Positions 1-9,075 are shown, counted from the stretch's first letter. The stretch is DNA of 31,455 nt from Dicyema japonicum (GCA_011109175.1 RDEW01000002.1:2021452-2052906); one strand, 5' to 3'. Notes: a model not told the origin generated them from the letters alone. Numbers and translations are program-made.

Positions 1-240
1 CCCCCTAATATGCTCCAGCGCCCTTGTTAAGAACCACTGATCTATATCATCGAAAAATCCTTACCAACGGAAATTTTATGTTTCTTGGACAACCTGTGAA
101 AATTAAGAAAGTGCTTTTTTGAGCATTTTACTATCGTTAAACATATTTTACAAATTAACTCATGATCATGTAATTGAAATTCTCTTGGAAATTTGTTAAC
201 AATTAATGTTGCTTTAGTCAGAGAAAACTTAGAAATAAAG

Positions 241-1128
241 TAGACTTAGAAATCTTCCAGGGGTTATTCACTATCAATTTCTCGTTCTATTTTCTCCTTT
301 GCTGCAAGTCTTCTGAAATAGTTCCCGACCGCAATGGAGCGGATTCCCCATTGGGTTTTTTGAAAGCAAGTAGCCTTGCGGAGAAGAGCAATTCTCTGGC
401 ATTTTCTGGGATGTCGACGTTAACCATTTTTTTCTGATTAGTTCCGTAATTGATTCTACAAGACAGCGTCCAGATTCGAGGTGTAAGTGAACGTAAGGTC
501 CTTAATATGCCAGGACGTAACCCTTCTAAGCCTCCGCCGCTGCTAGCCGCGAAGAAAGTTATTCCGTGGCGCACTTCGGATTCAGTAATGATGATCTCCT
601 GGGTTCCTTTAGGATTCAAAAACTTTTCATAGTCAGTCGGTGCCTCTGGGTGCTTCAGTATCAAGGTATTCAGGACCTCGGGGGTACAAGACAATACTGT
701 GTCATCGGACGTGATAACCCGTAAGGCTGCCCACACGCCGCCTTCCAGAAGTTTCCGGTTTACTCTCTCCTTTAGTTTGTTGGGGACATCTTTAGTGTAT
801 GTTCCTCTGGTTTCAACCTCATTGACATTAAGTGGCTGTTCAAGTACTGCGTGTATGCTATGACTGCTAAAATTCATTATGCTTTGTTTCAGTTTCCCGG
901 ATAAGTTGAGCCGGGAGTTTGTTTCTTTATTATTGGCCTCAGATTTCGTTGTAGGTATTCCGAGTGCGACAGGGCAAAGCATATAAGTTTTAGCCAGGAT
1001 TCCCAACTGTCAGAGAGCAGTACGTGATCAATGGCATCTGAAAGACACGATGCTGCGGCAATTCTTACTCCATTAGGGATTTTTACTGGGATCTTCCTGG
1101 CTTTCCGAAGGTTCGAGATCTTCAAGAG
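241..1128 (-). pseudogene. Reverse transcriptase remnant (pre-RT and first RT motifs)
   Basis: The minus strand encodes the region before and into the RT domain of a retroelement polyprotein that is widespread in aquatic invertebrates. Visible in order are RIAAASCLSDAIDHVLLSDS, then GGVWAALRVITSDDTV with the partner motif LILKHPEAP, then FAASSGGGLEGLRPGILR (the usual AGSxGGxDGLRP block), and finally GIRSIAVGNYFRRLAAK (RT motif GIRPIAVGxxxRRLxxK). At least two frameshifts are needed: one near 990-1010 between the first two blocks, and one near 335-345 between LAFKKPNG and GIRSIAVG. A stop follows at about 258. The catalytic YxDD part is absent, so this is a dead 5' fragment. C-terminal pieces apparently of the same family occur at 5333, 13482 and 31150. 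The family is recognised from motifs remembered in RT proteins; I cannot assign a clade. Confidence 0.75.
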
Positions 1129-1239
1129 AGTGTGGTCAGTATGTGGCAGTGTAAAGTTTGGCTGAGCTATTTTTTGTGTTAAAAAGTTAATTTTTTTACT
1201 TATAAAATTATTTTAAAAAGATATTTAAAATTAAGATAC

Positions 1240-1340
1240 ATGGCGGATTCATTAAAAAATCTGGCGGATTCGAAAAATTTTGTTAGAAAAAATGGCGGAT
1301 TAGAGAATTTATTACTTATAATTGGCGAATTCGAGAGACT
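1240..1340 (+). repeat. Irregular TGGCGGATT motif, four copies
   Basis: TGGCGGATTC occurs at 1241 and 1263, TGGCGGATTA near 1292, and a variant TGGCGAATTC near 1323, spaced about 22-32 bases apart in AT-rich DNA. An ATG at 1240 opens a 37-codon frame ending at 1353 (starts MADSLKNLADS, contains NGGLENLLLIIGEF). Codon spacing alone could produce this, so coding is only a possibility. The flanking stretch 1130-1609 is otherwise AT-rich with nothing I recognise. Confidence 0.35.
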
Positions 1341-1609
1341 TTACTGTACGTGACATACAAAAAAACGAGTATATGCTTTTTATTATGCATTTAATAGTAA
1401 AATAATAATTTGTTGAGATAATTTAAAAAAAATAAATTTAAAAAAATTTAACCCTACGATTTATTTTTATAACTAGCGAGAATCTCCGCACAACAGAAAC
1501 ACACTCTACAGCCGATAGTTCGCTGGTAGAGTATTACAATAGCCATCCAAATTTAATAGTTGAAATCGAAATCTCTCTTAAACTTCTTACTTTTTCCAAC
1601 TAGTAATTT

Positions 1610-1775
1610 TTAATTAATAAAAAAAACCTTTTTCCTTTTATGGGACCCTGATGCTCTCTTGCTTTATGTGGAGATCAGAGTTTTGATGGTAAATCCAAAT
1701 TGACTCTTCACTATATAATCGGTCACTTCACTGTCGTATTAACTTTATATATAATCGATTAATTATCTGATCTTG
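1610..1775 (+). repeat. Dispersed repeat A, copy 1 (most diverged)
   Basis: Begins around TTTTTCCTTTTATGGGACCC and continues through TTGACTCTTCAC and TAATCGGTCACTT to an AT-rich end. It aligns by eye with 3110-3275 and 6410-6575 in the same orientation. No coding capacity is recognised. It may be an untranslated end of the R2/NeSL-like element, because the other two copies lie upstream of fragments of that element. Confidence 0.55.
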
Positions 1776-1898
1776 ATACTGTCATTCTTGAAAAGATTTT
1801 TTTTGGCTTAGGTCCGCACTTTCTGAAGAATTAATAGAACTTCTCAGGTGAAAAGGGAACGAATTCTATCGAATATGAAAAGGACAATATCTCCAACT

Positions 1899-2226
1899 AT
1901 GTACTACTATCTATTGTAGAAAATCGGGAGATTGAATAATTAAGATCTCTCCACGTGGGTGTCTACATCGTATTAAATGTTTTACTAGAAATTAACAAAA
2001 GGAATCCAAAAGACACATACAGATTCGAACGCGTGGAGATTTCCAAAAAATTGATTTTGAAAAGGTAGGTTTCTTATTTCAATAAATATCACTGATATAA
2101 CATCGTTCCACGAGAGCTAAAAATCTAACCAAAAAATGTATCCTTGTTACCGATTCTTTGACTTTCAGAAGAAATCTTGATGAAATCGAAGATGCATCAA
2201 TTCCTTATAAAAATGACAGTCTTTAG
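1899..2226 (+). CDS. Candidate spliced hypothetical gene with ultra-short introns
   Basis: Unrecognised protein. Reading ATG at 1899 (MYYYLL...) and removing a 29-nt GT...AG intron (1916-1944) opens a coherent exon at 1945-2064 containing YIVLNVLLEINKRNPKDTYR and FERVEISKKLILK. A further GTAGGT...TTTCAG intron (2065-2168, 104 nt) then joins in phase to RNLDEIEDASIPYKNDSL and a TAG at 2224. The frame extends 5' of the ATG through another 35-nt candidate intron (1848-1882) into LSEELIELLR, so the true start may be further up. After the TAG the same frame continues for 19 sensible codons (LHSTLKKLSDKLSNQIFVR) to a TGA, so the TAG could be a mutation in a decaying gene. The product is charged and lysine-rich with no domain I know. 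Moderate to low confidence. Confidence 0.35.
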
Positions 2227-2412
2227 CTCCATAGCACATTAAAAAAGTTATCCGACAAATTAAGTAATCAAATATTCGTTCGATGAAAGTAATGTATCTA
2301 CCATGTTTTTCCGTGCACATCTCCAATCTTCATTTTTGAAAATATTATCGGTTAGATCAAAACCTTGTTTCTATTTGATTCTCCAATACCGACTCACATA
2401 AGAGTGCTAACC

Positions 2413-2604
2413 ACTCAACAAGCCTTCCTACATTGAATAAGACGTGTCTACCTCTGGTGGATTCGACTCCCTCCACTTCCGGGATTTCAACGCAGAAAGC
2501 TTGTAAACACTCAACAAGCCTTCCTACATTGAATAAGACGTGTCTACCTCTGGTGGATTCGACTCCCTCCACTTCCGGGATTTCAACGCAGAAAACTTGA
2601 GAAA
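2413..2604. repeat. Tandem duplication, 96-bp unit, two copies
   Basis: The block starting ACTCAACAAGCCTTCC at 2413 recurs at 2509, nearly identical over about 94 bp. There is no N between the copies. ORFs on the minus strand here merely read the duplicated sequence. Confidence 0.85.
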
Positions 2605-2683
2605 ACGGTACCGTAATTCCCTAGAAACCAGCTCTGTCTTCTGAGTTGAATCTGAGTTTTCTAAAAAGTCCTGTTTTGTAATA

Positions 2684-2925
2684 CTTAAGAAGATTCTTAA
2701 AACCAAAAATGTGAGAACATTGTCTTCCCATTTGTTTCCTTTCGTAATCCAAGGATCTATAAACTCGGAATATTTCAGTTTATTCCAACGTGAAAGATTA
2801 AGTTGTTTTCTCCAGAAGGTGAGTTACATGTCTGGTTGGGGAGGTGAATTGATGACAAATCGAAGGTTCATGGAAATTGATACGGTTGCCAAAAGTTGCT
2901 TGGTTCTTTTCGACATTACTTGAAA
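2684..2925 (+). other. Weak trypsin-like (S1) peptide similarity
   Basis: An open frame encodes KNVRTLSSHLFPFV, then a cysteine, then YMSGWGGELMTNRRFMEID followed by TVAKSC. In S1 serine proteases an SGWG motif is followed by a hydrophobic strand and a conserved Cys, and the order here is reminiscent. In another frame at about 2960-2980 FVENLKVCWR resembles the MVCAG region. The catalytic GDSGGP serine motif and the His and Asp regions are not visible, and there is no clear start. Most likely chance or a very degraded fragment. Confidence 0.15.
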
Positions 2926-3109
2926 CACGTGGAAATGTGAAATGATAAAAGCTTTTTCGTTGAAAACTTGAAAGTTTGCTGGCGGTAGGAAATTCGAGTT
3001 AGCGCAGAAATCCAATAAATTGAATAGCGATAATGTTTAAAATAGTTTATTTCTATAATAATTTTAATTATAAAAAATCAACGATTAATTGGTTTCGCTT
3101 AAAAAATAT

Positions 3110-3275
3110 TTTCAAATTAAAAAATATCCCTTTTTCCTTTTATGGGATCCTGAAGCCCCTTTTTCATTAGATGGTGTATCAATCTTTAAGGATTGCCACC
3201 AGCTGACTCTTCAGCCAATCGGGCAATTACTTGTGTTTATTATATTTTAATTATACAAATCAATAATTTTTAAGA
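3110..3275 (+). repeat. Dispersed repeat A, copy 2
   Basis: Shares TTTTTCCTTTTATGGGATCC, then CAGCTGACTCTTCAGCCAAT and the AT-rich end TTATATTTTAATTATA with 6410-6575, and more loosely with 1610-1775. It lies just upstream of the R2/NeSL-like N-terminal fragment. Confidence 0.75.
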
Positions 3276-3340
3276 TTTTCACGTGTCATCATGTATGTCT
3301 TTTTTCCCAAAAGCAAAAACAAATTCTTGTAGCCCTCCTA

Positions 3341-4095
3341 CTGAAGCAATTAATGAAAATACAGTTCCTGAAGTTGGACGACTTGCTCCAGAATTGCATG
3401 AATTCTCAGGACCTTGTAGTACGGCTTTTTTCTAATCTTCTTGTTTCCAATCACTTCTTTCTTCTTAAGGATGTGATGGCTAGTGTTGACCACTCACACA
3501 AATGCGAATGGGCAACTGAAGCTGCTAAATGTTCCAAAGCCAGGTTTGGAAGGATCCCTCGTGAAGGATTGCAAGTGACTTGCTGACTTCTTCATTCCCC
3601 TTCTCCACTCATAAAGGAATATCCAATATCAAGAAACTGCTTAAAGCAGAGAAAGGAAGGGTTAATTTAAATGATGGTCAGTCCACAAAATTTCCCAAAA
3701 GCTCAGTGAGCGAAATCTGTATATATTGAAAATGTGTGGAGGCTCTGAATGTTCAAATCAATGGGTACGATCTAGTCTACAGGATGCAAGAGTTCCTACT
3801 CTGAAGATCCCGTTCAAATTGGTCAAAGGTGATGTGCTTAATGGATTGAATGTTGCGATAGCCAATTATACTGCTGTGCACCTCCCCCCTGACCTCAACG
3901 AGACAACGGACATAATTTATACAGGGCAGCGAACATACGATGAATTAACATTGAGGATCTCACAGCAAGCTCGTGGAAAGTACAGGAAATAAAATCTCCG
4001 AGCTTAAAGATAACCTTTCCCTTCTCAGTACGTTTAAAGATAAAAAAGAACTAAGAAGGAGATGATGGACATCTTGACACCTTATGGATAAAAAA
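3341..4095 (+). pseudogene. R2/NeSL-like retrotransposon, N-terminal part
   Basis: Broken plus-strand coding sequence. The clearest stretch (3726-3992) contains VPTLKIPFKLVKGDVLNGLN and DLNETTDIIYTGQRTYDEL, followed in another frame by ISELKDNLSLLSTFKDKKEL. The last two resemble the region just upstream of the RT domain in R2/R4/NeSL-like elements (an IYA/IYTxxxxxxER segment, then a KxIxxLRxDLSxL coiled stretch). An earlier open stretch (3353-3586) contains HKCEWATEAAKC. Stops and frame changes separate the pieces. The RT domain expected next is missing here; matching pieces lie at 5692-6345 and 7105-7500. The assignment rests on remembered family patterns. Confidence 0.5.
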
Positions 4096-4189
4096 ATCGA
4101 AGAAAGGGTTCCAATTCAAAATGGCCTTTTTCAAAATGGCCTCAAATTAATTTTTTCAGGTTTTGGATAAGTTCAATAATCATCAAGAG

Positions 4190-4342
4190 ATATTTCACCA
4201 AGGTCCTCGACATCTTTAAATAATAAGTCATCTTTTTTAAATCTTATAAAAATTGATTTTAAGGGGTCCTATGGGTAAGTGGAACATTTCACCAAGGTCC
4301 TCGACATCTTTAGGTAAAAAAGTCATCTTTTTTACAAATCTA
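4190..4342 (+). repeat. Left arm of a long inverted repeat, built of a ~93-bp tandem unit
   Basis: ATTTCACCAAGGTCCTCGAC occurs at 4192 and again near 4285. Between the copies is AAGTCATCTTTTTTAAATCT and GGGGTCCTATGGGTAAGTGG. The same unit occurs in reverse complement at 5522-5688. Confidence 0.8.
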
Positions 4343-4734
4343 TCGTTAATTTTAAATCACATTTTCCTATTTATATGTTCATTATTTATGTCGTTGAAAA
4401 TTCCTAATTCCAATATTTTTTTATTATTATGGTACATGCACCAATTTATCCGTGCGTTTGGAAATGACTTTTGAAAAGAGTTTATTGCTCCTTTTTCAAT
4501 TCTGAGACAATAACTTTTGGTTCTAAATCCGGAATGAGACGTTTAATTATTAGAAGCATTGTGTCATATTCATTTTCAGTTTTTGATGTTAAAAGACAGA
4601 ATATTATCGGAAATATCAACCATATTTGTCTCAACATCAGTAATATACCAATATTTTGGCGAAAACTGTACCCAAACTGATAGAATCTATGCCCACAACT
4701 ATAGTTCTTGATGGACTTGTGTGCTAAGAAGACC

Positions 4735-4825
4735 CGTCATCAGTGTCCGTGAAATAGGAAATTGAATACACTTAATTATTTGTTTATTGATAACTTCAGT
4801 TTCGGTTTATTGGGAATTAATAAAA
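4735..4825 (+). repeat. LINE 3'-terminal fragment
   Basis: GAATACACTTAATTATTTG followed by TTTATTGATAAC...GGTTTATTGGGAATTAAT matches the 3' end of the CR1-like LINE family seen at 15554, 13419, 20013 and 29916. The conserved pattern is an ATCACTTAATTAG-like segment overlapping the ORF2 stop, then a short T-rich 3' UTR ending in GGGGTT/GGGAATTAA and a short A/T repeat. Confidence 0.5.
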
Positions 4826-5019
4826 ATTTGGTTAGAAGACACATTATAAATATTAATAGTCTGTTATAAATAGAAAGTTATTTTTAGAATGACATGCTGC
4901 CTGATAGTTTCGACTACTGCGCTGGTGACTGTACCTTTCCCGGTGTGGGTATTGAGATAGTTGGCTGGCTAGCCCACCCATAGGGCTTATGCCTGCTTCT
5001 TAAAAAAAGCGAAGAGGGT

Positions 5020-5092
5020 GCTTTGGTTTATATTATTGGTATCGTTCGTGTACGTTTTATAAGATCCCTAGTTCGAATCCCATTTGGTGATT
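5020..5092 (+). other. tRNA-like relic (B-box only convincing)
   Basis: AGTTCGAATCCC near 5070 matches the internal B box of tRNA promoters, and TTGGTTTATATTATTGG upstream loosely fits an A box. I could not form a T stem or acceptor stem, so this is not called a functional tRNA. It may be a decayed tRNA or SINE head. Confidence 0.25.
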
Positions 5093-5332
5093 TTAAATAT
5101 AACTGACCAAAATTGTTTTAACGCTGTTAAAATCATGATCATTCGATCACCTCTTTGAAAAATATAACAGCTTTATCGAATAATTAATTACAAGATTACC
5201 CACATTGCAAGTTTAGTCCGGCAGGCTATAACGGAACTTTTATGGACAAATTAATCATATTTTAAGTGAATATAATTCTAAAAAACAATCAATAATGTAA
5301 TTAAATTAACACAGGCAACCATCTAAAGTGGA

Positions 5333-5505
5333 CTCTGCTGACATTATCGACGTTGCGTTGCCTCTCACGATTGCAACAGAGATCAACTGGAGAATCCACC
5401 GGGTCTCACTTGCATCGTGGCTTTTTAATGTAGCTTCCTTAGAAAGCGAAGCGATTTTACACTTATTCCTCCAGTTGTCTCGACCATAAAAAAACCGACG
5501 TATTC
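5333..5505 (-). pseudogene. RT polyprotein C-terminal fragment
   Basis: In minus-strand frames it reads VETTGGISVKSLRFLRKL and then RWILQLISVAIVRGNATSIM. These fit the extreme C-terminus of the RT family seen at 241-1128 (known pattern: FxPVxxETxGxWG...LxxLGRR...FLFQRISxAIQRGNAxxxLG). Paralogous fragments lie at 13482-13650 and 31150-31390, all on the minus strand. Confidence 0.6.
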
Positions 5506-5521
5506 ATAAGTTTTACCATTT

Positions 5522-5688
5522 TGTTTCACTTACCCACAGGACCCCTTAAAATCAATTTTTATAAAATTTAAAAAAGATGACTTTTATACCTAAAGATTTC
5601 GAGGACCTTGGTAAAATGTTCCATTTACCAATAGGACTTGTTTAAATCAATTTTTATAAGATTTAAAAAGATGACTTTTTTACTTCCT
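5522..5688 (-). repeat. Right arm of the long inverted repeat
   Basis: Reverse complement of the 4190-4342 arm, again with about two units (CGAGGACCTTGGTAAAATG, AAGATGACTTTTTTAC). R2/NeSL-like RT coding sequence starts immediately after it at 5692. Confidence 0.8.
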
Positions 5689-5691
5689 CCC

Positions 5692-6345
5692 CAACTTTTT
5701 GTTTTAGTCAGGGATTCTTTAAGCAAAATTTTAAATAATAAATTTCCAAAATTGTCCATATTTCAAAATAATTCATAATTGATGACGTATTCAACCAATC
5801 AGATACTTTTTATTGATGATCTAAAAATATTTACTGAGAAGGGAGATACAATGGTGAAGATGATAAATGAGATTGATGAGTATTTCAACTTAAGAGGAGT
5901 ATTGAGAAGTCTGTTACTAATTTGAGATGTATGAAAGATGTGAAATCTCTGGATGGGCCTGAAGGCTATCGCTACCTCGGAGTGTTAGAAGACAAAGGAA
6001 GTAATGTCATGAAACACGAAGTTTTAAATACTATTGCTGAAAATGTGAGAAAAGGGATAATAAAAATGTGAGAAAAAAGATATACTATTGCTGAAAATGT
6101 GAAAAAGGGTACATACTAAGCTTATCTCAAAAAACGTTGAGAGCATGTTGGTGGAGTTTAAGTATGGGGTCCACACGATCGAAGAAAATCTGATTACAGC
6201 AACTAATCACCTGGTGAAGTTGGAAGCCTAGTACAATAACATTCCAGGTAACCTGAGTGTGGTGGAAACGGATAGGGTCCAGGTCAACGACTCCTCTTCT
6301 AAGAAGAGAGAGGTCTAGGAGCGATTACTAATTTTGATGTAATTG
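5692..6345 (+). pseudogene. R2/NeSL-like RT, YxDD region to C-terminus
   Basis: Starts with PPQLFVLVRDSLSKILNNKF (the SPLLFxxxLxPLSxxLN motif). After one stop comes ILFIDDLKIFTEKGDTMVKM, carrying the catalytic FIDD (YxDD box). GPEGYRYLGVLED (the YKYLGILE motif) is followed by MKHEVLNTIAENVRKGIIK. Downstream the frame is broken, ending with LSVVETDRVQVNDSSSKKRE and a stop near 6318, then an AATAAA at about 6356. The LFIDD plus YRYLGVLE combination is typical of the R2/NeSL side of the non-LTR retrotransposons rather than CR1. It starts where the inverted-repeat arm ends. The order is plausible for one element, but the middle of the RT is missing here. Confidence 0.65.
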
Positions 6346-6409
6346 TTTCCTGCAAAAATAAAACTCGTTTTTTAATGTAAATCATTAATTAATTTGTTTT
6401 TCTTAAAAT

Positions 6410-6575
6410 ATATTTTATCATTAATAAAATATCCCTTTTTCCTTTTAGTGGGATCCTGACATGCCTTTTTTCCTTTATTGGAATATCAGTATTTCATGTC
6501 CACCACCAACTGACTCTTCAGCCAATTTGGCAATTTTTTGCGTTTATTATATTTTAATTATATAAATCAATAATT
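6410..6575 (+). repeat. Dispersed repeat A, copy 3
   Basis: Best match to copy 2: CCCTTTTTCCTTTTAGTGGG, ACCAACTGACTCTTCAGCCA and GTTTATTATATTTTAATTAT are nearly identical. It follows the R2/NeSL-like C-terminal fragment and its AATAAA by about 55 bp. Confidence 0.75.
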
Positions 6576-7104
6576 AAGGTGTCTTATTATTAAATTACTC
6601 ACAAATTTTTGCTTTTCTGAACACGTTTTCATCATCTTCTATTGGTTCCGTTCTGGAACAGGACACCCTCTGAAATGTGATATTCATTCTTCTCGGAATC
6701 GATCTGATTGCAATATCTTCAAGATTATTAACAGAATTCAAGGAATACTATCAGGACCACACGTATAGAGCTTCTTAATTGATCTATTCTTGTGTAACCT
6801 GATCGTGACTAATGAGTTCTATACATGAGGTTATTTTAGACTTCAAGGCATCTCATATCAATTTCTTTTAAACCCGGGACTACTATTTTGTTGTATAGTA
6901 TGGGTGATGTAATTCAATCGCTATTGATGTCGTCTTCCTCTGTCGTGAGTCCATATCTGGCAATTTCCTTTCAGATAAGTTAACAAGTAACACAGGAAGT
7001 AAATTCCTTCGTTTCTGCAGAAAATAAAAAAACTGTGTCCTCATCTAGTTGATGACCGCCACTTTCCTGCAGCAAAATTAACATATTTTTTAGTTAAAAA
7101 TTAA
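6576..7104. other. No gene recognised
   Basis: AT-rich sequence between repeat A copy 3 and the next R2/NeSL-like fragment. No ORF, repeat or RNA signal that I can support. Confidence 0.5.
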
Positions 7105-7500
7105 ACATTTTTGCCTAAAGTTTTGGAATGATATTTGGGATAAGAAAACACTTCCAGATACTGAAATTAGCATCACTAAACGGATTGCTGGAGCTGAGAT
7201 GTATCCAGCAGTATTTGATGAGGAATATATTTTGGAGATCGTTAAACAATTGCCTAATTGGAGAGCTTGTAGGGTGATGGACTAAGTGATTTTGTTGACA
7301 CATTCCATATAATTTCAGATAACCAACTAGTAAAGAGAAAAATGTGTCAGGGTGCTAAGAAACAAGCCTTAATAAATCAGTGTATTTACCGGGAATTTGA
7401 CAACCCTATATATTCAGCATGGATAGACGTCCAAAAAGCGTTTGACTCAGTAAGCCATGAATTTCTATTTAAAATTTTGGGCTGCTGTGGACTTTCTTGT
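7105..7500 (+). pseudogene. R2/NeSL-like RT, middle part
   Basis: KFWNDIWDKKTLPDTE corresponds to the FWxxIWxxK segment before the RT domain of R2/NeSL-like elements. It is followed by EEYILEIVKQLPNWRAC (family motif LxxMPNWKAPG). After stops comes MCQGAKKQALINQCIYREF, then SAWIDVQKAFDSVSHEFLFK (RT motif AWIDYxKAFDSVPHSW). This is the portion missing between the fragments at 3341-4095 and 5692-6345. The fragment ends abruptly near 7495, where an oppositely oriented CR1-like LINE begins. Confidence 0.65.
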
Positions 7501-7849
7501 TCAATAGAGATTTGTTCCAGAATAGTGTCTCCTTCGCAAAGAGAAGATTTAAACGGAGTGACATCGGTGAACAAAAGACCCTCTTTAACAAACGTCAATA
7601 ATCCTCCATCGCGACTTCTTGTCCGGTCCATTCTAAGTATATTGTAACCAGGAAAGCGTGAAATGGCGACTGACATAAGAACATAGCTCCAGCACTTTAT
7701 TACGGATTCCATTGACATTGAGTTGAAGAATGACCAACGTGGAACCAGGACCAGGGTTAGGTTTGATGTCACTAGCTTGGAGTAGAAAATTGAAGTTGGT
7801 AGGCCACCCTTCAAAGGACGTAGAGAGGTGGAGAAGTTCAAACGGTTCT
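7500..7849 (-). pseudogene. CR1-like LINE ORF2, 2A-like motif and start of AP-endonuclease
   Basis: On the minus strand, from high to low coordinates: FLLQASDIKPNPGPGSTL carries a 2A-like NPGP sequence. LQLNVNGIRNKVLELCSYV follows in the same frame and is the usual start of an AP-type endonuclease (QWNxNGIRNKxxEL). After a frameshift comes NILRMDRTRSRDGGLLTFV (the RxDRxxGxGGGLxxxV motif) and EGDTILEQISIE. The sequence then runs into the R2/NeSL-like fragment. Upstream coding (GASYALK) continues on the far side of the hAT insertion at 9191-9545. The element is dead: at least one frameshift, and the RT is lost. Confidence 0.65.
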
Positions 7850-7950
7850 CTTTAGTGGAGGGGTGTCAAACAAGCGACCCGCGAGCCTCATGTGCAACAG
7901 TACTGTTTAGTAGAGTTCGTTAAATGCTACCGTGCAGCCCGATTTGATGA

Positions 7951-8416
7951 TATAAAACAAAATATTTTAATTTTNGTTCTGTCTCTGGTTTCCCAGCCTT
8001 CAATATCGGTCTGATGATAGAATTCTTCCAAATCTTGGGAATAATATTAAAGTTAATAGACAGGTTGTATATATGCGTGATGTAGTCAATTGCGTAGTGG
8101 CTTAGGTGTTTTAGGTGAATAAAAGATACTTTGTCAGGCCCGCACGCCCGTGAGCTCTTTAATCTGGTGATCACATCCAAGACTTGGTCATCTGTGAATA
8201 GTTCGTGATAAGGTTCCTTCTTCGGTTTATGGGCACGCACCTTAATGTCCAGGTGTTTCGAGAATAGTTTGAAGCTAATTCCAGCGTAATGTTTCATAAG
8301 GATGTTAGGATGTAGGTTGCATAAGTGTTCAGGAGAAGACTTTCCGGTTCCGTCTGCATCATCCAGCTCCGACTTGACTTGTTTAAGAGTTTTATAAAAC
8401 AAAATATTTTAATTTT
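7951..8416. repeat. 24-bp direct repeats flanking an RT fragment, with a single N
   Basis: TATAAAACAAAATATTTTAA plus TTTT occurs at 7951-7974 and 8393-8416. An N at 7975 follows the first copy. Either the RT segment between them was inserted with a 24-bp duplication, or a contig was mis-scaffolded into the hAT element. Confidence 0.7.
7976..8392 (-). pseudogene. LINE RT fragment (jockey/CR1-like N-terminal RT)
   Basis: The minus-strand frame is intact for about 140 codons: HLDIKVRAHKPKKEPYHELF, then DDQVLDVITRLKSSRACGPD (motif I, SxxxGPDxI), then IPKIWKNSIIRPILKAGKPE (the W+xSxIxPIxKxGxP motif). The RT cut-off at PETE coincides with the N at 7975. No catalytic DD motif is present. Confidence 0.75.
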
Positions 8417-8499
8417 AATTATAAATATTTTTTTATTTTAATTATTTTTTTAATAGTGTTTGTAATTCTTGTTTGTGTTTTTTCTGGAACTAAAAAACG

Positions 8500-9075
8500 G
8501 TGTTTGAAAGATGAAGAGAGTGTTTCAAAAATTGTACAATGATTGATAAAAAAATACATTGATATGTAACCAGTTTATCGCTATACCGAAAGAATACAAC
8601 TTAAAAGGGCATTACCATTCAATCATAGATTATACGATTATTTCGAAGGTACTAAGTTGTTTATTAACCAATAAGGTCCAATGCGTGTTTCAAAGCTTAA
8701 TGAATTACGAAATAATATGACTTCGTCACAGGCTCATTTCACAAAAATTCACAATCGAAGTTCTGCATTACTTACTGCAAGCTTTGAAATCAGCAGAATG
8801 TTAGCAATGAATGGGAAATCATATTGTGATGGTGATTTCATCAAGCAATGTCTCGGGACTACACGAATAGTTGAGCCCGACATGTAAAAAATTGTATCCG
8901 AAAAAAGATGTCAATCCTCCGGGAGTTGCTCTAAATGGGAAATCATATTGTGATGGTGATTTCATAAAGCAATGTCTCGGGACTACACGAATGGTTGAAC
9001 CCGACATATAAAAAATTGTATCCGAAAAAAGATGTCAATCCTCCGGAAGTTGCTCTAAACACGATTAGAAGATGG
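8500..9075 (+). pseudogene. hAT transposase N-terminal region (BED/ZBED5 type)
   Basis: NQFIAIPKEYNLKGHYHS near 8570-8625 matches the end of a BED-like finger in ZBED5/GTF2IRD2-type hAT proteins (VPKEYNLRRHYxxxH). After a frameshift comes KLNELRNNMTSSQAHFTKI and then SALLTASFEISRMLAMNGKS, followed by YCDGDFIKQCL (family pattern ASYxVAxxIAxxxKPFTDGEFIKxCL). KKLYPKKDVNPPEVALN fits PxKKxLFxxISLSxxT. A 124-bp tandem duplication (8811-8934 and 8935-9057) repeats the GKSYCDGDFIKQ segment. Several stops and frameshifts are present. Confidence 0.75.

Noticed and set aside
450-632. Plus-strand ORF opposite the RT remnant
   Set aside because: It is the antisense shadow of the conserved RT motifs on the minus strand.
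2357-2706. Minus-strand ORFs with SNPPEVDTSYSM-type sequence
   Set aside because: They read the 96-bp tandem duplication in two frames; no recognisable protein.
5020-5092. A functional tRNA gene
   Set aside because: The B-box-like AGTTCGAATCCC is present, but neither the T stem nor the acceptor stem pairs.
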